Assembly: GCF_028389875.1 (NCBI RefSeq)
Contig: NC_084702.1
Location: 69,847,582-69,911,581, forward strand
Length of the DNA: 64,000 bases
Source: Rhea pennata
Lineage: Eukaryota > Chordata > Aves > Rheiformes > Rheidae
Reading direction: 5' to 3'
Shown here: positions 28,743 through 64,000 of the stretch, piece by piece
Position numbering within the stretch: position 1 is the stretch's first letter
How the letters are laid out: the number at the start of each line of letters is the position of its first letter
Translations under genes and position numbers: made by a program
Notes under the pieces: generated by a model
Seen by the model: only the letters and a program-made list of their open reading frames with translations
What the model was told of the DNA's origin: nothing
The model's database searches: none

Positions 28743-29269
28743 GCCGCCATTTTCCTCCCCTCCTCCTCTCTTCCCTATGGCTCGCTTTGCCCCCAGGGGA
28801 AAGGAGCGCGGGCCTGAGGAGGGGGCGCGGGCAAGGACGCCCCGGTACTCCTGGCGCAGGGCGGCAGCGGGAGGGCAGCGGGTCGCCGGCGGCGGAGGAA
28901 AAAAGGCAGCAAAGACGGAGCCGGGGGTCGCCAGCAGGCAGGGTCAGATCCCGGCGTGGGGGGAGCTGAGCCGGGCGAGTCCCCGCCGCCATTTTCTCCC
29001 TCACTCAAATCCTCTTTCTTTGCGCCCCCCCCCCCAACATGGCAGCTTCTCCTCGGCCGCGGCTCCTCCTCCCGCCTCGGGCCCCCTGCGCGGCGGGGCA
29101 GCCCTCCCGGGGGGTGCAGCAGGCGCTCGAGGGACGAGCGGAGGCTCGCAGCAGGACTTCGCTCCGCGCCGTCCCGGGGGGGGGGGGGAGGGGGGCGCGG
29201 TGGCGGGCGGGCGGCCTCGGGGGAGAGCGGGGGGGGGGGGGGAAGGGGGCGGCGGGGAAGATGGCGGAG
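28743..29269. promoter_or_regulatory. Three YY1-type motifs in SUB1 intron 1
   Basis: GCCGCCATTTT occurs at 28743-28753 and again at 28985-28995, which read AAAATGGCGGC in the SUB1 sense. AAGATGGCGGAG lies at 29258-29269 in the opposite orientation. All match the YY1 core (AAGATGGCGGC) and lie within about 600 bp downstream of SUB1 exon 1. Occupancy is inferred. Confidence 0.5.
29177..29250. promoter_or_regulatory. Long G runs (G-quadruplex potential) just inside SUB1 intron 1
   Basis: Plus-strand runs of about 12 and 13 consecutive G, plus several G5-G6 runs, lie 55-130 bp downstream of the SUB1 exon-1 donor. For SUB1 this G-rich strand is the template. Fold and effect are inferred. Confidence 0.6.
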
Positions 29270-29303
29270 GCTGGGGGCGCGAGGGGAGCACCCCGGGACT
29301 CAC

Positions 29304-29400
29304 GTCCTGCTCGGCGCGCGGCTCCTCCGCACCACGAGAGAAGCGGAAATGACGCACGGCGGAATCCCCGCCCTTAGCCCCGCACCACGTGGGTGGGAGG
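29304..29400 (-). promoter_or_regulatory. SUB1: SUB1 non-coding exon 1 and core promoter
   Basis: On the minus strand a strong donor GAC|GTGAGT lies at 29304/29303, which would join to the exon-2 acceptor at 27420. Just upstream are two ETS cores (CGGAA at 29344-29348 and 29360-29364), a CRE-like TGACGCA at 29350-29356, a palindromic E-box CCACGTGG at 29385-29392, and TTTAAA at 29403-29408. The motifs and CpG density are seen directly. The start site, probably between 29330 and 29385, is inferred. Confidence 0.7.
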
Positions 29401-29409
29401 CGTTTAAAG

Positions 29410-32400
29410 GGGACGCGTCTCTTTGTTACTCGCTCCCGCCTCCCCCGCCCCCTCGAGGCGCCGCTGCAGAGCCCGGGCTTGGGGGAGAGCCGGCGCCACC
29501 GGCCGTGTGGGGCTGGCGCCACCCCCACCCCCCGCCCCACGGATGCTCCCTCAGAGGGGAGGCCCGAGGCGAAGCGCCTGCCTGGCAGCTGGGCACAGCG
29601 GGAGGGCACGAGGGGGCCTGGAAGTCTAACAGGAATTCTTTAAAAAAAAAAAAAAAAAAAAAGTGGTAAAATTTTAAGTAATTCTCCCCTTCTTTCCGTG
29701 CCGCAGTAGTTCCTCGATCTGCTCGGCGCGGCTGTGCCCGCAAAGGGGAAACGCTGCGCGACGGCGCAGCGGCCTTCGCTTTGCATAGCGAAACCGCAGC
29801 GCGGGGGCCGCCGCCCGAGGCGCCGTTCAGGAAAGCGCCGGTTCCCCTTTCTACAGCGCGCGGTGGGGAAGGGGGCGAGCGGGGCGTCGCTCGCTCCCCG
29901 CGGGGCGCCGGAGGCAGGAGGCTCGTCGCCCGCCGCTTCCCGTTCACCTGGGGAGGCCGAGGGCAGGCCCGGCGCCCGGCCCGGGCCGTGCGCGAAGCGG
30001 AGCCTGAGCCGCTGCTCTGAACATCTGAATTTCGGGAAGCCCGAGGGGCAAGGGAGCTCGGGAATACAACCCGAGCACGCGTAACCTGCCGCTCTCCAGG
30101 CTTGTCCGGCTCAGTAGCGCGTTAATGCCAAAACACGCCGCGGTTAGGCAACCCTGCCAGCACCGCCTGCCGCGTTACAGGCAGGAGAGGGGCAGGAGGC
30201 ATCGCCGAGTTAGAGCCGGCACTTTACTTCAGTAGATGATGAGATTTAATAAGGTTAAAATACCATTTTAGCCGTTACAGCTCTTAACGCAGCCTGTCAG
30301 TGTTTGCACCGAGGAGTCCTGCAGTCGCGCCGCAAGCAAGGGGGGATGAGTGTGCTTCCGACACCCTGGGTCGGTTCACTTCAGTGCTTTTGTCGGTGTT
30401 ACTACTGCTAGAGCTGTGCTTTTGCTCCCACCCGTGGGAGCTTTTCATTAAAGGTACGAACAAACTCTGGGAAACAGGAAGCGGACGAGGCCCAGGCGCA
30501 GCTTCCAGGTAGATCTGTTGCTGACAGATCTGCACTGGGCGATCAGCTTCGGCACTTCCAAGGACGCCTCCTACTGTTACTCTTCCAAGACACTTCTTAA
30601 TGGGAATTAAAATCAAAAGTTTTGTCCTTCCTAAATTCCAAAGATTGCTGTTCATCAGCCTGGCCTAGCAGGATATATATATATATATCCTCCAGTTCCA
30701 AGTGGGGCTGATTTCCAAAAGTCAGCCTTAACGGCTGCAAGTCCTGAGCAGTGTTTCTGAAAAGATACTTTCTATAACCATAAAGGGAGGCAGAAGAAGT
30801 CTCCAAGAAACCCATGAGGCCTGTGCTGTCTTCACAACGAGTTCAGGCAATCTGTCCATTTGCCTCCTCCCCCCCTTTTTTTTTTAATTTAGCAGTAGGA
30901 AAACAGGAATACCAGCTATTAGAAGTATCTCCTTTTAACTAAGTCTTACATATTGCTTATTTCATATTGCTGTTATGTATCTTGCAAAAGGGAAACAAAA
31001 AACAAAACCAAAATATACAGCTGCTACCACACTCTTAAAACTTTGGAAAATAAGATGATGTTTGTTTACACAGAATTAGAGCATGGTAAATCACATGCAT
31101 GTAAATATAATACTTATTACCACTAAGCAAATATCAAACTTGTGAAGACATGTAGTTGTGAAGATGAATGGGTGATCTTACAATACCACATACCTAACAC
31201 AAACAATAAAGAAAATTAACAAAAGATGGTTTCCATATATGAAATACTAATTAGAGAAAAATATTCTCAGACTCTGACATAGTTTTTTTTTTTTTTTTTT
31301 TTTTTTTAAGGCCTTTACTATTTTTCATACTAGAATAGAAAAGGCTGTTAGGTCTTTGTAATCTCCTTCTCCTTTGCTTTTTTACAGGTCGACACCTAGT
31401 ATACAAACTAAGCTTTTAAGGGCATCACATACAAATAAACAGTTATTTATGTATTTTTAATCAATTCTTCAGCCTCTAAATAAATCAAAATGACTAAAAT
31501 CTTTTTCTGCTGGATCTTAATTGGTTAACTTCTCCCACCTGCAGCATTTCCTCCAAAGCAAGCACTAAGTTTATTTTTATAGCCAAATTCCCGAATATCA
31601 GGTCAGCTGGAGGAAGGGAGGATTTGCTGCAACTGAGGACTTGATAATATCTATTTCAGTAAAGATGAGTTGCTTTGAGAATTATTTTGGTAGTTTAAAT
31701 TTAATAGCTGAGCTTTTCTGTAAGTTACCCTTAATACATGTTATTTTATTTTAAAGATGAAGAAGAAAAAGATACTAGGAAAAGATGCTGGCTTTAGAAA
31801 AGTGGGGAAGGAGTCTTTTTTTTTTTTTCATTTTTTCCCCCAAGGTAAATTTATTCTGTTACCTTCTGAATGAGTCATCTCTCTACACAGGGGGTATAGT
31901 TCATTTTCTGAACTCTTAAAATAGATTTTTGTAATGGGTTTATTCCCTGCTCAGACACTTTCCTTCAGTAGCTGCCTTAAAAGGACTTAAATTCTTCTAG
32001 TTACTGCCTGATTACCTCATTTCATATTGCAAATGTCTTTGACTGAGAAAAATGTTAAAACATTAGCTTTTTCTCCAGGGAGAAATTTTAGCATGTAGAT
32101 TTGAACTCTTGAAATGCTGAAAAATGCAAGCTTATGCTTCTGATCATATAGCAATTATTAACTCTGGAATTCTTGACTCCTCTAGTTACAAATAGTATAG
32201 CTGGTATGAAACATTTGGAGAGGGGAAGGAGGGTCAGCTCTTTTCAATAAAGTTTTAGCATTCAGAATGGTAATAGTATAAAAGGTGAGGGAAGAAATTG
32301 GATGAGGAAGGGAAGTTTGGCCTGTAATAAAGATACTAATTTTACTACAGTGTCAGGAAAGAAAGGGTATAGTTTTGCTTCTCTACCCTAACCAGTTTGT

Positions 32401-35400
32401 TTCCTAAGTGTGTATTATGTGTATTTGGAGTTTGCATTATCACTTATAAAATTTTATATTATGCTTCAATATTGGGGCATTTTTTCTTTTTTTTCTTTCA
32501 CGCTTTGGTATTATAAATACCAGTAACTTTTCTATACGATTTAATAAATTGTTTATTTTATTAAAATGTATTTGGATATGGTCACCATTCAATCTCAAAA
32601 CCCTGCTGTTAAAAGGTGATGATTTCTTTTTTAATCATTCATACCTGTCCTGAAAACATCTGGTCTTTTTCCTCACTAGTTAAAGAGTAATTTCGAATAA
32701 TAAGGTTGATAAGGCACTGAATTCTGTATGACTGTATAGATATCTGAAATACGTTTCAGGTGGGAAGATAGCACTGGAGTCCTTATGCTGATATAAAAAA
32801 GCTCCTTGAATCTAGAGCGTTTACAGAGGGAGCACCAAGCATTACCTTTTGAGGGAGAGATGTGCAGCTTTTGTTAGGGTGTCCTGTGCTTACTGCGTAG
32901 GAAAGCTTTCATCTTCTGCTGCATCCGCCCTGCCCTCTGGTGGTCAAACAGAGTCCAGCTGAGAGTCTGGTTTTTAAATAATCTGCAAGGTTGCCTCTAA
33001 GAAATCTTACCCTCATCTGCCACAAAAAATGTCTAAATTTGCTCAGGTTTCGTGGCTTTTAGAGCGAGTGGGAGAGATTTAGAGTTTTACTCATTGCATT
33101 TCAACTGCTGTCTTGCAGTCCTGTGGTACAGCTGCAGAGACTTACATCCTGGACATTAAAGTGAAATAGTAGGAAGGATGATGCTTCATGTTAAATCTTG
33201 CTTCCTTTTAACCATACATTGGAGATCTCCTTTCACGTGAATGAAATGAAGGTCAAAGATCTGTTTTTCTGAATGTTAGCTTGCAGGTTTTTGTCTGTGA
33301 TAATTTTAGATGTATTGAACTGCGGAGTAGTTGTTTAATCACAAACTGAAGTTTTGTGTTCTGGTGTATGTTTTCATTTTGGTAATTCTTGGCTATTCTT
33401 CTGTAATCTTAATAGGGACAGAGATGGAGAGGTTTCTTCTTCCTATATGAAAAGTTCTTTTAAATGTTTGAGTAATTTTTTTTTTGGCCTAACTCCTTCT
33501 CCCACATGCTTTGCACATTATCACTCCATTCATTTTAATTCTTGTTAAGGATACAGAAATAAGTGAAGTTCAGAATGCCCTAAAGGACCCATCTGAATTT
33601 TTTACTGTTTCATTTTGAAGCAAAACTGATACACATGTCATACAGAGATGCAATCCTGTTTTATAACCCACTGAGGTTTTTTAAGTGTAGACTATGAACC
33701 TGATCCTGCTAGCTAATAGTAACATAAATAGATGTTATGTAATAGTTCACCAACTCACCAAGAAGCATCAGGTTCTTATTAGGAAGCTGCTGCGGGGAAA
33801 AACTTCACCTACAATAATGCTGGGGTTTTGGGGGGGAGAGTCCAAGCAAAAAGGAAATCTTGAATATTTTCTCCTATCATCCTTGATAATTGTGACTTCT
33901 TGTAAAGTGTTATGTTATAATCTCCTTAAAGTGATAAATGCACTGAAGAGCCAATATACAAAATTCAAATGGAACAGTAATTTGAAATTTTTGCAAAAAT
34001 TGCAGCTGTGTCAGGCTGCAAAATGGGAGGTTATGCACAGATATACGCAGGGCTGAAATCACAAAATACAGAATGGACTACTTGAACTAGGACTCCTAGA
34101 AATGACTTGTGCTGAAAAGTTACAAAACCTGAGACGGAAATCCAGACTGAGAATATGAAAGCTTTTTTTCTCTTAGCTTTTGGAGCTAAAGGTTAAAAGA
34201 GGGTAAATGTTCCAAATTCACCTCATCAGTTCTGAAGAAATATGCGGTTGTAGGTCTATCCACTTCCAAAATACAACCTTAGTGGTATAGTTTTACCACT
34301 AATGGTTGTGAATGGTGGTGTGTGTGTGTATATATTTATATATTCTTATATTTTAATGTGTATTGCATGTTGTATATTTATCAGTAGATAAGATTTATAA
34401 CTGAAAAATATTGAAAGGCTTTGGAACAAAGAAAACTTCAATTTCTGTTTTGTCAAAGTACCACGATCCAGTGTTTTAATTCTGAAGGGTTTTTCTTTTT
34501 TAATCAAAACAAGGGTGTGGGGGGCAATAAATGTCTCATTTATGTGTCCTGAGCCCCTTTGAGGATCTAGTGACATAGGTCATGCACCTGTTAGTTCTTC
34601 TGTGAAAGACTTGTTTAGAGTCCTCCTTGGAAGTAGTAGGTTGAAGATTAGTGCTTTATTTTATCTTTCACAGCAATATCAAAGAAATGTCTTTACCCAG
34701 CAGTTGCTTTTCTTCATAGAAAAATCACGTTGACCAGAAATGCACCATGTGTTACAGAGGTTTGGTCCTTTGCCAGTGCGGATTCCTTTTGCTATTGTGC
34801 TTGAGTAGGATAAAAAAGAAAAGAGGGGCAGTACTGTGTGGTTCCTGCGTGAAGCTAATAATCACAGTTATGTTCAGCGAACTGGCAAGGATGTTCAGCA
34901 TGTTAAGCTACCATACGTCATATGTATCTGCAATAATGTAAAGATCAAGTGAGAAATAGCTTTCCTGTTCTTACTTGCTTTATAAACAAAAATATCTTTG
35001 TTGAAGTCTTACTGCCTACGAAGACTGCTTGTACTTTGGGATTAAGGGAGGGCTGTGCTTTCATGAGAATTGTTGAAGATCCCAAGTAGAGATGTTTTTG
35101 AATAGTTGTGACTTATTTACGAAAAGCACTTGCTGAAAAGCAAGTACTTCTGATACCACTTTTGAATTAATCCAGAAGCAAGTGTTTTATGAGTATGGAT
35201 TAGTTTAAGTGCGTATCATAGTGTTGATGGAGTACACAAATAAGATGAATGTATTTTAAGGACTTTAGATAAACGTCCTCTGTACGTGCACATACATGCC
35301 AGGCTTCACCTCACGTGCAGACTATGCAGGCAGGAGCCACTGCACAATTAATTGGTGCATGTGTGGCAACTGCAATGTCTCGGGGGCAAGTCAGCCTTGA

Positions 35401-35640
35401 TGTGCACGTGCTGTAGTTGGACCGTGGTTACATCGCTCTCCGCGTGTGCTGGTGTGGTGGTAACGCCCAAGCGTTCAGGTGAATCCAAGAAACCTGCTGC
35501 AAATTTATGCAAGTCCTCGGCCTTGCGTGAGCTCTGCACGTGTGTGCTGACCGCGTGTGCTGCCTTCTAGCTCTGTGTTCGGGCAAGAGCGATGCCTCGG
35601 TATCCGCTGTGTGCGCTAAGCTCGCCTGCGACAGCCGGTA
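29410..35640. other. Intergenic spacer between the divergent SUB1 and ZFR promoters
   Basis: I recognise no gene here. It holds the outer CpG-island shore, a 20-bp perfect palindrome (GGATATATATATATATATCC, 30671-30690), a T25 run (31283-31307), the CTCF-type site at 32930 and a TG/TA-rich stretch near 34,317-34,352. The open frames are short and resemble no family. Confidence 0.7.
32930..32943 (-). promoter_or_regulatory. Perfect CTCF-consensus site in the SUB1-ZFR spacer
   Basis: The minus strand reads CCACCAGAGGGCAG, matching all 14 positions of CCASYAGRKGGCRS. It lies about 3.5 kb upstream of the SUB1 promoter and 3.1 kb upstream of ZFR. Occupancy is inferred. Confidence 0.6.
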
Positions 35641-35842
35641 AATACCGACGCGTGCAGCGTAGGCATGGGGAGAGGCACCAGTGGTGGTGACCCAGCTGGC
35701 CTCTCCTCCTGGGCTGCCTCAGCCAACCTCCTCCCGCGCGTTTGCGGTGTAAGCGCACGGCTATGGGCGGCGGTGGGCACCACGGCGGAGGAGCAGCCCG
35801 CGCAGGGCCGCGCCGCTCCAGGCCTGGGCCCCGCACGGGAAA

Positions 35843-35884
35843 ACTACCTCTCCCGAGAGCCTTTGCACATCCCGCGCATGCGCG
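35843..35884 (+). promoter_or_regulatory. ZNF143-like + NRF1 module, copy 1
   Basis: ACTACCTCTCCCG starts at 35843 and resembles the ACTACAnnTCCC core of ZNF143/THAP11 sites. GCACATCCCGCGCATGCGC follows at 35865-35883 and includes a perfect NRF1 palindrome GCGCATGCGC at 35874-35883. Binding is inferred. Confidence 0.65.
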
Positions 35885-35987
35885 CACGCCGCAGACGCGC
35901 GCACGCGCGCCGGGTGGGCAGCGGCGGCTCGCGCAGCCCCAAGCGCCCTCTTCTGCGGGCGGAGGGAGGGGCGCAGCCACGGGCCGC

Positions 35988-36030
35988 ACTACGACTCCCG
36001 GCGGCCCCGCGCACATCCCGCGCGTGCGCA
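35988..36030 (+). promoter_or_regulatory. ZNF143-like + NRF1 module, copy 2
   Basis: ACTACGACTCCCG starts at 35988. GCACATCCCGCGCGTGCGC follows at 36011-36029 with an NRF1-type GCGCGTGCGCA at 36020-36030. The 19-base NRF1 block differs from copy 1 by one base and lies 146 bp downstream of it. Confidence 0.65.
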
Positions 36031-36068
36031 CGGCGCCGGCCTGGCAGCGCTCCGCCGTTGTCGCCGTA

Positions 36069-36137
36069 GGTGGGTGGGTGGGGGGAAGGGAGCGAGCGCG
36101 GCGGTGAGGAGGAGGAGGAGGAGGGAGGGGGGGGGTG
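36069..36137 (+). promoter_or_regulatory. G-quadruplex motif and GGA-repeat purine tract in ZFR 5' UTR/TSS region
   Basis: GGGTGGGTGGGGGGAAGGG at 36072-36090 has four G-tracts with 1-2-base loops, a canonical parallel G4. A (GGA)n run follows at about 36107-36124, then a G9 block to 36135. All are on the ZFR coding strand, 50-110 bases upstream of the start codon. Confidence 0.7.
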
Positions 36138-36181
36138 AGAGTTGAGAGTTCAGCCGCCGCTGTCGCTGCCAGCCCGGACTC

Positions 36182-64000
<27,819 letters not shown>

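Larger units (their letters stand above)
27420..29303 (-). other. SUB1 intron 1
   Basis: 1.9-kb intron between non-coding exon 1 and the start-codon exon. The promoter-proximal ~775 bp are CpG-island sequence with YY1-type motifs and G runs; the remainder is AT-rich. Confidence 0.75.
28530..30200. promoter_or_regulatory. CpG island at the SUB1 5' end
   Basis: The sequence is strongly GC- and CpG-rich compared with the AT-rich flanks. It covers SUB1 exon 1, the first ~775 bp of intron 1 and about 0.8 kb upstream. Many long overlapping open frames on both strands here reflect base composition; none resembles a protein family. It includes a 21-bp poly(A) run at 29642-29662. Confidence 0.85.

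Noticed and set aside
28528-30084. Several 100-240-codon frames on both strands in the SUB1 CpG island
   Set aside because: They overlap one another in many frames, have GC-driven Arg/Pro/Gly/Ala composition and no recognisable family. Base composition explains them.

Overview
This is a bird nuclear DNA window. It carries CR1 LINE retrotransposons ending in the avian ATTCTATGATTCTATGAT-type 3' repeat, long AT-rich introns, and two CpG-island promoters. Two divergently transcribed vertebrate genes can be read exon by exon. SUB1 (transcriptional coactivator PC4) is on the minus strand and complete. ZFR (zinc finger RNA-binding protein) is on the plus strand and runs off the right edge. The same neighbours lie next to each other at human 5p13, which corresponds to the avian Z chromosome. 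Both genes are also known to survive as W-linked gametologs in chicken, so the window is a Z copy or its W counterpart. The low repeat load and absence of recognisable ERVs favour Z, but this is inference.

Layout. 1-14,425: gene-free sequence downstream of SUB1, holding one old CR1 fragment (about 4.66-5.19 kb) and simple repeats. About 14,426-17,843: presumptive SUB1 3' UTR with several AATAAA signals. 17,844-27,419: four SUB1 coding exons encoding 126 aa. 29,304 to about 29,400: SUB1 non-coding first exon and core promoter, inside a CpG island with ETS, CRE-like and E-box motifs and very long G runs. About 29.4-35.8 kb: intergenic spacer with a perfect CTCF-consensus match near its middle. 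About 35.64-36.76 kb: ZFR CpG island with two copies of a ZNF143-like plus NRF1 module, a canonical G-quadruplex motif, and ZFR exons 1-2. 36,616-49,831: 13.2-kb intron 2. 49,832-63,341: ZFR exons 3-14, giving the first 826 residues (about three quarters of the protein), ending inside the DZF domain.

Every splice junction was checked for phase, and the joined reading frames stay open. All introns are GT-AG except ZFR intron 8, which needs a GC donor to keep the frame. Other points worth a second look are a near-identical inverted CR1 pair flanking ZFR exons 3-6, the duplicated ZFR promoter module, a possible in-frame alternative exon in intron 8, and a GT/TA microsatellite that forms the exon-13 splice donor.

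I found no CRISPR array, rRNA, convincing tRNA or novel multi-gene system. Functionally, SUB1/PC4 is a single-stranded-DNA-binding coactivator and ZFR is a nuclear double-stranded-RNA-binding regulator of splicing. Apart from adjacency and divergence, nothing in the sequence shows that they are co-regulated.
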